The notes beneath the pieces are model-generated. The model made no database searches. It saw only the letters and a list, made by a program, of their open reading frames with translations, and had not been told where the DNA came from. The translations under genes were made by a program, and so were the position numbers. A DNA stretch of 64,000 bases, taken from positions 62,001 through 126,000 of the forward strand of contig JAEWFC010000024.1 in NCBI GenBank assembly GCA_023389035.1. Reading direction: 5' to 3'. Shown here piece after piece: positions 15,773-24,723 of the stretch. This DNA is from Acidobacteriota bacterium. Its GTDB lineage: Bacteria > Acidobacteriota > Blastocatellia > Pyrinomonadales > Pyrinomonadaceae. Position 1 is the first letter of the stretch, and each line of letters starts with the position of its first letter.

Positions 15773-17164
15773 TTAAAGTATGTATTGACGCAGGTCCTGG
15801 TCCTGGATCAACCCGCTTAACTTCGTCTCGACGTAAGCGGCGTCGATCGTCTGCACCTTTTCATCGAGCTCGTTGCCGAGGAAGCTGATCTCTTCGAGCA
15901 GCTTCTCAAGCAGCGTGTGAAGCCGGCGAGCACCAATGTTTTCGGTCGCTCGATTCATTTCGGCGGTCATTTCGGCAAGCTTCGCTACCGCGTCCTCGGT
16001 AAATTCGAGCGTAATTCCCTCGGTGCTTAAGAGCGCCTGATACTGTTTAATGAGTGAATTCTTCGGCTGCGTGAGGATGCGCTTAAGGTCGTCGATCGTG
16101 AGCGCCTCAAGCTCGACGCGGATCGGAAAGCGGCCCTGCAACTCGGGTATCAGGTCCGACGGCTTTGCCACGTGAAAGGCACCGGCAGCGATGAACAAAA
16201 TATGTTCCGTGCTGACCATTCCATACCTCGTGTTCACGTTCGTACCCTCAACTATCGGCAGCAGGTCTCGTTGCACGCCCTCGCGTGAGACGTCCGGATT
16301 TCCGCCGGATTCGCGGCCGGCTATCTTATCCACCTCATCCAGAAAGATAATGCCCGAATTCTGCACCTTGTCGATCGCGATACGGTTGATCTGTTCGGCA
16401 TCGACGAGACGTTCTTGTTCGTCGCGGACCAGATAGTTAAGAGCATCCGCAACCCGCATTTTCCGCCGAACCGTCTTTGTGGGAAACAGGTTCCCAAACA
16501 TATCGCGGAGATTTACGCCCATCTCCTCCATTCCCTGGCCGCCGACAAAATCGATGGTCGCCGGGCCGCGGTCCTGCGTGTCGATCTCGATCATCCGATC
16601 GTCCAGGTCGCCGCGTTTTAGCTGTTCACGCAGCTTCTCACGGGTGCGATTCGGCGGCGTCTCGCCATCTGCTGTATCGCCGTCAGGCTGATAATGCAGG
16701 GCCGTGGGTGGCAGCAGAATATCGAGAACGGCGTCTTCGGCATTCTGCTCGGCACGCTCGCGAACTTCCTCGTGAGCCGACTGCTTCGCCATATCGACCG
16801 CAACGTCTGCAAGCTCGCGGATCATGCTTTCCACATCGCGGCCGACGTAGCCGACTTCCGTAAACTTCGAAGCTTCGATCTTGATAAAAGGAGAATCTGC
16901 GACGCGTGCGAGACGGCGTGCGATCTCGGTCTTACCGACACCGGTCGAGCCGATCATCAATATATTCTTCGGCAAAACGTCCTGAGCGATCTCTTCGGGA
17001 AGCTTCTGCCGGCGAATGCGATTGCGAAGAGCGACTGCCACCGCACGCTTCGCATCCGTCTGGCCGACCACGTACTTATCGAGCTCTGCCACGATCTGCC
17101 GCGGCGTCAAATCATCAAGTTTAGGTTTTGCTGCAGCGGTCTCACCGCCCAAATAAATTGCCAT
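15773..17164 (-). CDS. hslU: ATP-dependent protease ATPase subunit HslU
   Basis: AAA+ unfoldase that feeds substrates to the HslV peptidase. 463 residues with the HslU start (LTPRQIVAELDKYVVGQ), Walker A GSTGVGKTE, the pore motif GYVGRD, Walker B IIFLDEVDKIA, the sensor regions and the C-terminal QYIL that docks into HslV. The I-domain insertion (about 110-240) is present. The start codon abuts the hslV stop with no gap, so the two are co-translated. Confidence 0.97.
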   Translation of the reverse strand: MAIYLGGETAAAKPKLDDLTPRQIVAELDKYVVGQTDAKRAVAVALRNRIRRQKLPEEIAQDVLPKNILMIGSTGVGKTEIARRLARVADSPFIKIEASKFTEVGYVGRDVESMIRELADVAVDMAKQSAHEEVRERAEQNAEDAVLDILLPPTALHYQPDGDTADGETPPNRTREKLREQLKRGDLDDRMIEIDTQDRGPATIDFVGGQGMEEMGVNLRDMFGNLFPTKTVRRKMRVADALNYLVRDEQERLVDAEQINRIAIDKVQNSGIIFLDEVDKIAGRESGGNPDVSREGVQRDLLPIVEGTNVNTRYGMVSTEHILFIAAGAFHVAKPSDLIPELQGRFPIRVELEALTIDDLKRILTQPKNSLIKQYQALLSTEGITLEFTEDAVAKLAEMTAEMNRATENIGARRLHTLLEKLLEEISFLGNELDEKVQTIDAAYVETKLSGLIQDQDLRQYIL

Positions 17165-17728
17165 TTAGTTAGAGCTTTCAAGCTCCTCGACAACGATGTC
17201 GGAATTCGTATATATGCAGATATCGGCCGCGATCTTGAGCGATTCCTCGGCTATCTCACGTGCGGAAAGCTCGGTATGCCGCATCATCGCACGTGCCGCC
17301 GCGACTGCGTACATACTGCCCGAACCGACCGAAAGCAACCCGTCATCCGATGCAATGACGTCGCCCTTGCCCGAGATAAGGAACGCATCTTTGGCATCGG
17401 CGACGATCAGCAAGGCCTCAAGGCTGCGAAGATATTTGTCCATTCGCCAGTCCTTGCTGAGCTCGATCGCGGCTCGCTCAAGCTGTCCCTGATATTCCGA
17501 CAGCTTCTTTTCAAACCTACTCAATAGTGCGAAGGCGTCGGCGGTAGACCCCGCAAAGCCTGCGATTATCCGGCCGTCAGCGAGCCTGCGGATCTTTCGC
17601 GCACTTCCCTTTATCACCGTTTCGCCGAGCGTGACCTGGCCATCGCCGGCCATCGCAACTCGGCCATTCCGCTGGACGAGCAGCACGGTCGTCGACCGAA
17701 TTCTCGGTGTATTCTCGCCGTTATGCAT
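17165..17728 (-). CDS. hslV: ATP-dependent protease peptidase subunit HslV
   Basis: Threonine peptidase forming the double-ring proteolytic chamber of HslUV. 187 residues; after MHNGENTPRIRS comes the catalytic N-terminal threonine stretch TTVLLVQRNG, then AGDGQVTLGETV and GFAGSTADAFAL. The 12 residues before the active-site Thr must be removed, or the true start lies further inside, although no closer start codon is evident. First gene of hslV-hslU-FN3. Confidence 0.95.
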   Translation of the reverse strand: MHNGENTPRIRSTTVLLVQRNGRVAMAGDGQVTLGETVIKGSARKIRRLADGRIIAGFAGSTADAFALLSRFEKKLSEYQGQLERAAIELSKDWRMDKYLRSLEALLIVADAKDAFLISGKGDVIASDDGLLSVGSGSMYAVAAARAMMRHTELSAREIAEESLKIAADICIYTNSDIVVEELESSN

Positions 17729-17804
17729 AAAAATTCAATCATAAGTCTTTAATTTCAAATGCTCAAATTGACACTCCCCGCAAATTCGCCGACCATTTAA
17801 CTTT

Positions 17805-18557
17805 ATGTCGAAGCGGCCGCTAATCGGGATCACAATGCGTATCGAGCTGGAAACACGACGTTTCTATCTCGGCCGCGACTACAGCGAGGCCGTACAGGCC
17901 GCCGGTGGCGTGCCGGTACACATACCGCTGAACCCTGATGCTGACCATATCCGTGAGGTCGTGAGCCGGCTCGACGGCGTGCTGCTTCCGGGTAGCGATA
18001 CCGATCCCGACCCGCATCTTTACGGCGAAGATCCGCACCCAAGGCTGAAGAAGGTCGTGCCGGAAAAAGACGCGACCGATCTCGCGGTTTTAAGGGCGGC
18101 CGAAGAGTTGAATCTGCCCGTCCTGGGAATTTGCTTTGGAATGCAGATTCTCAACGTGGCTCGCGGTGGCAGCCTGATTCAGGACATCGGCTCGCAGGTC
18201 GAATCCCCGCTTAAGCACGACCAGGGACTGCCGCTCGAACGAAATTCGCACCGAATACGTATTGAGGACGGGACACTGCTTAAGCGATTAGCCAATTTCG
18301 ATGAGGCGTTCGTGAATTCGCATCATCATCAGTCGATCCGCGAGATAGGCAAAGATCTACGGCCGACAGCTATGACGTCCGACGGCGTGATCGAAGCCGT
18401 CGAAGATGTGCGGGATGGCCGGTTCGTCCTCGGAGTGCAATGGCATCCCGAGCTTTCATGGCGGACGGATCCGCTCTCTGAGTCGATATTTCGAGAGTTT
18501 CTAACGGTATGCGCGGCTCGAAACGTTGACAGCAAGGTTGTTGTGAGCGAGGGTTGA
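17805..18557 (+). CDS. Class I glutamine amidotransferase-like hydrolase (peptidase C26, PuuD-like)
   Basis: Probable gamma-glutamyl hydrolase of 250 residues. The triad is visible: nucleophile Cys in GICFGMQ, and His/Glu in GVQWHPE. Other family marks are LPGSDTDPDPHLYG and NSHHHQSI. Relatives hydrolyse gamma-glutamyl-GABA (putrescine breakdown) or other gamma-glutamyl compounds; the real substrate is unknown because no polyamine genes lie nearby. Divergent from hslV with 76 bases between. Confidence 0.9.
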   Translation: MSKRPLIGITMRIELETRRFYLGRDYSEAVQAAGGVPVHIPLNPDADHIREVVSRLDGVLLPGSDTDPDPHLYGEDPHPRLKKVVPEKDATDLAVLRAAEELNLPVLGICFGMQILNVARGGSLIQDIGSQVESPLKHDQGLPLERNSHRIRIEDGTLLKRLANFDEAFVNSHHHQSIREIGKDLRPTAMTSDGVIEAVEDVRDGRFVLGVQWHPELSWRTDPLSESIFREFLTVCAARNVDSKVVVSEG

Positions 18558-18708
18558 AGTTATTTGTAGATATTAGCTAAAGCACTGCGTTAGGCTCAGA
18601 GGTAACGTGAACCTCGTACGCAACACACGTATTCACAGGATTTAGCGACATTTGCTAACGAGGTTTCTCGAGGTCGGATCTCGACCGCTAAAGTAATACT
18701 GAAACTGG

Positions 18709-19089
18709 ATGGACAACCCAATTTTGATCGGTATCGCGTCTTGGCTCTTTCCCGGAGCGGGACATTTCTTGCAGGGCAAGCTCGTCCGTGGCCTGGTGAT
18801 CAGCGGAACGATATGGACGATGTTCATTATCGCTGTGTTGAGCGGCGGTGCGTATTATCCCGGCTTTGAGTTCAAAGACGGCCAGTTGCTTTACTTGCTC
18901 AACGTCTTTGCAACGTTCGGCCTTGGACTGGGTGACCTGATCAGCTTTTTGCTTTCTGTAACACCCGACCCCGATGTTGCAGCTCGTGCAAGCTTTGAAT
19001 ACGGCGGCCGCTTTCTTGAGGTCGCAGGCCTGCTTAACTACCTAGCCATTATCGACGCGATCGACATCAATCTGGAGCGTAAGAAATGA
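18709..19089 (+). CDS. Small membrane protein, DUF6677-like
   Basis: 126-residue predicted inner-membrane protein with three or four hydrophobic segments and an early PGAGHFLQGKLVRG motif that resembles DUF6677/TM2-like proteins seen in Acidobacteriota. No catalytic residue pattern. Its stop overlaps the start of the next small membrane gene (ATGA), and recO and lptFG follow, so these four probably form one transcript. Function unknown. Confidence 0.75.
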   Translation: MDNPILIGIASWLFPGAGHFLQGKLVRGLVISGTIWTMFIIAVLSGGAYYPGFEFKDGQLLYLLNVFATFGLGLGDLISFLLSVTPDPDVAARASFEYGGRFLEVAGLLNYLAIIDAIDINLERKK

Positions 19090-19256
19090 GCCACTTTCTT
19101 TACCTGGTCGGGTTCGCACTTTTCGTTTCCATCGCCTTCGCGATCTTTGTGGACGGCACTCCGCAAGAGCGGTTCATTTATGGCCTCAAGACATTTCTGC
19201 AGTTCGTGGGCATTAGTCTTCTGATCGCGTGGGTGCTCTACTTCATCCCGTGGTAA
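19086..19256 (+). CDS. Very small two-helix membrane protein
   Basis: 56 residues: MSHFLYLVGFALFVSIAFA, then a short loop with FVDGTPQERF, then a second hydrophobic segment ending WVLYFIPW. Start overlaps the preceding stop by four bases (ATGA) and recO follows after 11 bases. The tight packing and two clean membrane segments argue that it is real. No family recognised; it may form a complex with the protein encoded just upstream. Confidence 0.7.
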   Translation: MSHFLYLVGFALFVSIAFAIFVDGTPQERFIYGLKTFLQFVGISLLIAWVLYFIPW

Positions 19257-19267
19257 ATTGAGGCTTA

Positions 19268-20020
19268 ATGCCTGTAATCGATACCGAAAGCATTGTCCTC
19301 AAAAGCTACGATCTGGCCGAAGCCGACCGGATCGTTGTTTTTTTTGCACGTCACCACGGTGTCGTCCGCGGCGTTGCAAAGGGCATCAAACGGCTGACCA
19401 GCCGATACGGCAGCGCCTTTGAACCTTTCAATAGCGTTCAGTTGACTTACTTTCAAAAAGAAGACCGGGAGCTCGTCACGATCCAAAGCGCCGAGATCTC
19501 GAGCTCAAATTTCGTGGCCGCCAGCGATCCTGACGTGCTTTCCGCGTTCTCTTACATCGCCGACCTGTTGCTCGCGTTCGCTCCGCCTAATGATCCGAAC
19601 GACCTCGTCTTCCGTATGCTTCGTGCGTGCTTCGAAACTCGTGGGCTCGATCCCGAACGTCTTCCGGCGGTCCGCGTCTATTTCGAGCTATGGCTGCTAA
19701 AGCTGGGAGGCTTCCTTCCCGATTGGAGCCGATGTCACATCTGTCGCCGTGAGTTTCATTCCATCGAACGCCCGGGCATTGACCACGCCGAACATCTTGT
19801 TTGTGCCGATTGTCATAAAGGCCGGCTTGCCGACCCCGTTCCCCAACATCTGCTTACGGTTTTCCACAATGTGCAAAAAATGACTCCCGGCGATTTTGCG
19901 CAATGCGATGTAGACAACGATGCGGTGAGGGAAGTCTCGGCCGTTCTGCGCCGTATCATCGAGAGCGTTCTCGACCGCCCTCTCGCGTCCGCTGCCGATG
20001 CCGCGATACAATCACGCTGA
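19268..20020 (+). CDS. recO: DNA repair protein RecO
   Basis: Recombination mediator that loads RecA with RecR in gap repair. 250 residues: N-terminal OB fold (MPVIDTESIVLKSYDLAEADRIV), helical middle, and a zinc site formed by CHICRREF and CADCHKG. GAGG lies upstream of the ATG at a suitable distance. Sits between the small membrane genes and lptFG. Confidence 0.95.
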   Translation: MPVIDTESIVLKSYDLAEADRIVVFFARHHGVVRGVAKGIKRLTSRYGSAFEPFNSVQLTYFQKEDRELVTIQSAEISSSNFVAASDPDVLSAFSYIADLLLAFAPPNDPNDLVFRMLRACFETRGLDPERLPAVRVYFELWLLKLGGFLPDWSRCHICRREFHSIERPGIDHAEHLVCADCHKGRLADPVPQHLLTVFHNVQKMTPGDFAQCDVDNDAVREVSAVLRRIIESVLDRPLASAADAAIQSR

Positions 20021-20024
20021 AACG

Positions 20025-22358
20025 ATGAGCGTTCCGATCAAAATCTCGGTGTATCTTCTGCGGTCCGTCGTGCCGTATTTTTTCTTTGCGTGGATACTGC
20101 TCAGTGTCATCCTTTTCGTCCAGCAGGCGGGACGTTTCGCCGATATCTTCTTTAGTGCAAATATCCCTACGTCCCTTGTATGGCAGCTCGCGATTGCTTT
20201 GATCCCAAACGTCATCGCGTTCACATGCCCGATGGCGGTGCTCGTCGGCGTCATCATCGGCCTTTCAAAAATGCAGGGCGACAGCGAACTGGTCGCGATC
20301 CGTGCCGCGGGGCTCGGAAATATGCAGATCGCGGCGCCGATCGCTCTTCTCGGCATCGTGCTCTCCGCTTTTACCTTGCTCATCAATCTGTACGGTGTGC
20401 CGCTTGCCGCTCGGATCGTCCGCACTGTGGCGATTCAGACAGCTATCTATAAGCTCGAATCGCCGATCGAGCCGGGCGTATTCAATTCAGAGATCGCCGG
20501 CTACACTGCCTACGTCAAAGATGGCGATATCGCGACAGGGAAATGGAAGAACATCTTCATCCATACCGAAGATCCGAAGAATAAAACCGTACGTCTGATA
20601 ACGAGTAGCGATGGTCGCATCGATAGTTCAGGCGAGCGGTCGGAGCTTGTCCTGTCGAATGCGGTTTCGTCGACCTTTACGACCACCGAAAAAGGAGAAA
20701 AATTCGTTTCCGAAAAACTCGGAGAGATCCGGTTTGCCATCCAAACGCGCCGAGGCGAATTGATCGAAACGCTTGGAAACAGGGAACTTAGCGTTGACGA
20801 GCTGGGCCTAGCAGAGCTTTCTGCGTTTGCGAACACAAAGGACGGTGCCGAGCGGATAGAGGCAAACATTCTCTGGCAGCGTAGGCTAGTCCTGTCGCTC
20901 TCGCCGTTTTTGTTCTCTATCCTGGGCACCGTTCTGGTGCTTCGCTTCAATCGCGGCGGTCGCGGATTCGGCATCTTCCTCGCCCTTGCGTCCCTTGTTA
21001 TCTTTTACCTGCTGGCATTCCTCGGCGAACAGCTCATCCGCACCGGTGCGATACCGCCGCTCGCGGGAATGCTGCTGCCCATCGTATCGCTATTGTTGGC
21101 GGTCGCTTGGTTTTCTTCGCGAACCAGGTTCGATCTTTTTGGCCGTGCGGTCGCGTCCGTCAGCGCTGCGATACCCGAATTTAAAGCTCGGGAAGGGAAG
21201 TCGGGCCGCCGAAATGCATTGGTCGACCTGACCACGGGGCTCCGAGACCTCGACCTGTTGTTCGATCTCGGCCGCTACTACCTGATCACCCTCGCGTTCC
21301 TTTCGGCAGTGTTTGTCGTCTTTACCGCGTTCGAGCTGTGGAAATTTGCCGGCACTACTGAGGGCGGCACGTGGATGCTGCTTAAGTATCTATTCTTCCT
21401 GCTGCCGTTCATCTACGTAAGCCTCGCACCATCTGCGGCTATGATCGCGACTCTCGCGACCTACGTGATCAAATCCCGCCAGAATGAGATCGTCACATGG
21501 ATCGCCGCCGGGCAAAGCATTTATCGTCTATTACTTCCGTGCTTTATCTTAATGTGTTTTCTAGGAATGGCGAACTACCTGGTCGCAGACCGCATCGCTC
21601 CCGTCGCCAACATTTACCAAGAAAACCTGAGAAATCAGATCAGGTCGCGAGGCAAGCCGACCGGGATCGCCGGGAAGCTTTGGGTCGCGAACGACGTACG
21701 GATCTACTCATTCCGGCTTGACCGGTCGATGGGAGATAACTCAGCTGCGTCTGATAACGAAATAGCCGGGTTGGCGCAGTGTACGACGGCTGCATGCGCA
21801 GTTACTGATCTAACTATCTATGAATTTGGTGGTCAGGGGCAGGAATTGCAAACCTTGTACCGCGGCGAACGGGCGGTATGGGAAGCGGATCGTGTGAGAT
21901 TTTCAGGGCCGGTGCGTGTCAGCACACTTGGTTCGGGTACTGTCGAAACGCGGGTCGTCGAAGAGGGAACTGTGGTTGAGGAATCGAATCCCTTCACGGC
22001 ATACGTTAAACGGCCCGGCCAGCTGACCGCATCTGAACTGCGGACCCAGGCTGACGCTACCCAATCCGAGGTCGAACGCCGAAGTTTTCGCGTCGCTCTT
22101 GAGAAGCGTTACAGCCAGCTGTTTCTTCCGCTGATCATCGCTCTCTTTACGGCACCTTTCGCTCTGTCGCTCAGCCGAAAAGGGAAGGTGGTGACCGTTG
22201 GCTACGCCGTCGGATTATGGCTGCTTTTCATGGGTGTCACCGCCGGCTTCGAGCAACTCGGCCTCAGCGGAACGCTCCCGCCGCTCATCGCCGTTTGGTC
22301 CCCGATCGCGATCTTCGCACTGATCGGCATTTATCTGCTGTCCCGCGTGCGTACCTAA
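20025..22358 (+). CDS. Fused LptF-LptG LPS export permease
   Basis: Inner-membrane part of the LPS transport ABC complex, with both permease halves (YjgP and YjgQ) in one 777-residue chain. The first half (about 1-380) has the six-helix plus periplasmic beta-domain order of LptF, starting SVPIKISVYLLRSVVPYFFF; the second half starts again near LDLLFDLGRYYLITLAFL with the same order and ends in SGTLPPLIAVWSPIAIF. Start placed at 20025, five bases after the recO stop; an upstream in-frame ATG at 19998 lies inside recO. LptB, C and A are not in the window. It implies an LPS-bearing outer membrane. Confidence 0.92.
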   Translation: MSVPIKISVYLLRSVVPYFFFAWILLSVILFVQQAGRFADIFFSANIPTSLVWQLAIALIPNVIAFTCPMAVLVGVIIGLSKMQGDSELVAIRAAGLGNMQIAAPIALLGIVLSAFTLLINLYGVPLAARIVRTVAIQTAIYKLESPIEPGVFNSEIAGYTAYVKDGDIATGKWKNIFIHTEDPKNKTVRLITSSDGRIDSSGERSELVLSNAVSSTFTTTEKGEKFVSEKLGEIRFAIQTRRGELIETLGNRELSVDELGLAELSAFANTKDGAERIEANILWQRRLVLSLSPFLFSILGTVLVLRFNRGGRGFGIFLALASLVIFYLLAFLGEQLIRTGAIPPLAGMLLPIVSLLLAVAWFSSRTRFDLFGRAVASVSAAIPEFKAREGKSGRRNALVDLTTGLRDLDLLFDLGRYYLITLAFLSAVFVVFTAFELWKFAGTTEGGTWMLLKYLFFLLPFIYVSLAPSAAMIATLATYVIKSRQNEIVTWIAAGQSIYRLLLPCFILMCFLGMANYLVADRIAPVANIYQENLRNQIRSRGKPTGIAGKLWVANDVRIYSFRLDRSMGDNSAASDNEIAGLAQCTTAACAVTDLTIYEFGGQGQELQTLYRGERAVWEADRVRFSGPVRVSTLGSGTVETRVVEEGTVVEESNPFTAYVKRPGQLTASELRTQADATQSEVERRSFRVALEKRYSQLFLPLIIALFTAPFALSLSRKGKVVTVGYAVGLWLLFMGVTAGFEQLGLSGTLPPLIAVWSPIAIFALIGIYLLSRVRT

Positions 22359-22834
22359 CTCTCGTCATCCTCTGAAATCTGTTCGACAGAGTTCGCGAGA
22401 TTTCCTTCACGGCCTTTATTTCTACACTGCGAGTGAGCCTTTGGCGAGATGCGGACATTTTTTAAGTTGAGGACAAGGCGACCTTCGTCGTCGATCACCG
22501 GCGATATGAACTCGACGGTATCGCTTGGGCGGATCGCGAACTCGGTCACCAAACGATAGGCCCGAATGATCCGCGAACCACGCTTGCCGTATTTCCGTGC
22601 CGGATACGCGTCGGGGTCTTTAAGCTTGGCTGGCCGCAGGGCGAGCCTGGTATTTACCGGGTCGAACATTATCAGGAAAGCCTCCGGCGACCCGAGACGC
22701 TCGTGCGTTACGCGGGTGATGACCAGCGACCCGGCACGGTTAAGTGTTGCATACAGGCCCGACCAGTGAGGAGCAACATCGCCCCTCGGCAGGATCGTCC
22801 ATTTTTCGAATAAACCACGTTCAACTGATTCCAT
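22355..22834 (-). CDS. Conserved hypothetical protein
   Basis: 159 residues, cytoplasmic, basic and beta-rich (SGLYATLNRAGSLVITRVTHERLGSPEAFLIMFDPVN ... LALRPAK). It has no recognised catalytic motif; the layout resembles small single-domain DNA or nucleotide binders but I cannot assign a family. Its last four bases overlap the end of lptFG on the opposite strand. Moderate confidence because of steady coding character over the whole length. Confidence 0.65.
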   Translation of the reverse strand: MESVERGLFEKWTILPRGDVAPHWSGLYATLNRAGSLVITRVTHERLGSPEAFLIMFDPVNTRLALRPAKLKDPDAYPARKYGKRGSRIIRAYRLVTEFAIRPSDTVEFISPVIDDEGRLVLNLKNVRISPKAHSQCRNKGREGNLANSVEQISEDDES

Positions 22835-22901
22835 GACATGAGCGTATCATAGCTGCAACAGTGTTGCAAGGAAAAAAAAGTGAAGCCTGTCGAGCTCGAG
22901 G

Positions 22902-23160
22902 CGTCAGCGGTTTCGACCACGATCAAACGGACTGCATCAGAGCTGCGGTTGGCTCGCGGCCGCGCGTAAAGTGGCCTCGGGTCTCCAGCCGTCAGAGGTT
23001 TCGTCCGCGATCAAACGGCTACCATCAAAGATGCGGTCAGATCCGGAGCGGCTCCGGGAAAGTGGGTCTCGCTGCCGTCAGAGGTTACGTCCGCGATCGA
23101 TTGGCTTCCATTAAAGATGGGGTCAGATCCGTGCGGACTGGGATCTTATACGCACTCGCT
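22902..23160. repeat. Three degenerate tandem repeats of about 87 bases
   Basis: Units begin at 22902, 22990 and 23076 with CGTCAG(C/A)GGTT(T/A)CG and share (A/T)CC(G/A)CGATC, CATCA(A/G)AG and later GGTCAGATCCG (units 2 and 3). A related sequence family occurs at 26163-26304. Confidence 0.65.
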
Positions 23161-23242
23161 GATGTAAGTTATCGCCTTTTTGACACCAAATTCTTACGAT
23201 CGGACGCAAGAAATTTTCGCCGACGCCACCGCCGACATAAAA

Positions 23243-23265
23243 AAGCCCCGCCGGAAGCGAGGCTT
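23243..23265 (-). terminator. Intrinsic terminator of ahcY
   Basis: On the minus strand AAGCCTCGC pairs with GCGGGGCTT (one G-U pair), loop of five bases, followed by TTTT. It lies about 40 bases after the ahcY stop. Confidence 0.75.
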
Positions 23266-23306
23266 AATAACGTTGGACTTAATACTAGCAACCCGGAAGT
23301 GTTAGT

Positions 23307-24587
23307 TTAGGTGCCGGTTTCCCAGCTCGACATATACTCAAGCATTTCCGGGGTTAGTTCGTCGATGTTGATGCCCATCGCACGAAGCTTGAGGCCTGCG
23401 ATCTCCTGGTCAACCTCGGTCGGCAGGACATGGACGCCCGCACCAAGCTTGCCTTTCTGCTTGACGAGGTACTCTGCCGAAAGCGCCTGGTTGGCGAACG
23501 ACATATCCATCACAGATGCCGGGTGGCCTTCGGCTGCTGCGAGATTGATCAGGCGGCCTTCGCCGAGTACGATCACGCTCTTGCCGCCGTTGCGGCCGAT
23601 GTATTCCTCAACGAACGGGCGGCGTTTGACGGCCGGCTCCGACATTTCACGCAGGGCGTCGAGGTTCAGCTCGAGGTCGAAGTGACCGCTGTTGCAGACG
23701 ATCGCTCCGTCTTTCATAGCCTCGAAATGTTCCTTGTCGATGACGTGGCGGTTGCCGGTGACGGTGATGAAAAAGTCACCGATCTTGGCGGCTTCCTTCA
23801 TCGGGAGCACACGCATACCGTCCATAACAGCCTCGATCGCCTTGATCGGATCGATTTCGCAGACGATAACGTTGCCGCCCATTCCGCGGGCACGCATCGC
23901 GACGCCTTTACCGCACCATCCGTAGCCGACCACGACGATCGTCTTTCCGGCGAGCAGGATGTTGGTCGCACGGATAACGCCGTCAAGCGTTGACTGGCCT
24001 GTGCCGTAGCGATTGTCGAAGAAATGCTTGGTCTGAGCGTCGTTTACCGCGATCGAAGGGAAGGTAAGCACGCCGGCAGCGACCATCGCTTTGAGGCGGA
24101 CGATTCCGGTCGTCGTCTCTTCGGTGGTGCCGATGAGGTTGCCGATCAGTTCCGGCTTTTCCTTGATCATCGTCGCCACAACGTCCGATCCGTCATCGAT
24201 TATCAAGTTCGGATTTGTTTCAAGTGCGGCTTTAACGTGGCTGACGTAAGTGTCTGTAGATTCACCCTTTATCGCCATGACCGGGATGCCCCAATCGGCA
24301 ACCAGCGAGGCAGCGACATCATCCTGGGTCGAAAGCGGGTTCGACGCGATCAGCAGCGATTCAGCACCGCCGGCCTGCAGCGTACGTGCCAGGTTTGCGG
24401 TCTCGGTCGTGATGTGTGCACAAGCGACAAGTTTGACGCCCTCGAGCGGCTTTTCCTTTTCAAAACGCTCGCGGATCAGGCGAAGCACCGGCATTTCGCG
24501 GTCGGCCCACTCGATACGTTGCTTGCCCTCTGGGGCCAAATTGATGTCTTTGATATCGTACTGAATTGAAGGTTGTTCGGTTGCCAT
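23307..24587 (-). CDS. ahcY: Adenosylhomocysteinase
   Basis: NAD-dependent enzyme that splits S-adenosylhomocysteine to adenosine and homocysteine, closing the methyl cycle with metK upstream. 426 residues, the shorter form. Visible: ACAHITTETANLA, DDGSDVVATM, NDAQTKHFFDNRYGTGQS, the NAD-binding VVGYGWCGKGVAMRARG, CNSGHFD and AAAEGHPASVMDMSFANQA. The gene lies 136 bases downstream of metK on the same strand, separated by an AGTCT repeat array. Confidence 0.96.
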   Translation of the reverse strand: MATEQPSIQYDIKDINLAPEGKQRIEWADREMPVLRLIRERFEKEKPLEGVKLVACAHITTETANLARTLQAGGAESLLIASNPLSTQDDVAASLVADWGIPVMAIKGESTDTYVSHVKAALETNPNLIIDDGSDVVATMIKEKPELIGNLIGTTEETTTGIVRLKAMVAAGVLTFPSIAVNDAQTKHFFDNRYGTGQSTLDGVIRATNILLAGKTIVVVGYGWCGKGVAMRARGMGGNVIVCEIDPIKAIEAVMDGMRVLPMKEAAKIGDFFITVTGNRHVIDKEHFEAMKDGAIVCNSGHFDLELNLDALREMSEPAVKRRPFVEEYIGRNGGKSVIVLGEGRLINLAAAEGHPASVMDMSFANQALSAEYLVKQKGKLGAGVHVLPTEVDQEIAGLKLRAMGINIDELTPEMLEYMSSWETGT

Positions 24588-24600
24588 ATTGTATTAAAAG

Positions 24601-24717
24601 AGTCTAGGAAGTCTAGGAAGTCTTGGAAATAAATAGTCTGTTAGTCTGGAAAGTCTCGTTGATCCGGCGTCAATGCTATTCGCTGAGACTTCCTAGACTT
24701 CCGAGACTGTCCAGACT
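24601..24717. repeat. AGTCT array with 9-base period, direct then inverted
   Basis: Six direct AGTCT copies at 24601, 24610, 24619, 24635, 24643 and 24652, mostly as AGTCTNGGA, followed by four inverted AGACT copies at 24686, 24695, 24704 and 24713, each nine bases apart. The two arms are imperfect reverse complements and can fold into a long hairpin. Lies between metK and ahcY. Confidence 0.75.
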
Positions 24718-24723
24718 TACCGC

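Larger units (their letters stand above)
22835..23306. other. Non-coding stretch with tandem repeats
   Basis: 472 bases upstream of the hypothetical gene and downstream of ahcY. Apart from the roughly 87-base repeats (22902-23160) and the ahcY terminator (23243-23265) nothing is recognised. The long plus-strand open frame here only follows the repeats and has no protein character. Confidence 0.65.

Noticed and set aside
22861..23310. 149-codon plus-strand open frame
   Set aside because: It follows tandem repeats and has no recognisable domain; codon pattern reflects the repeat sequence.
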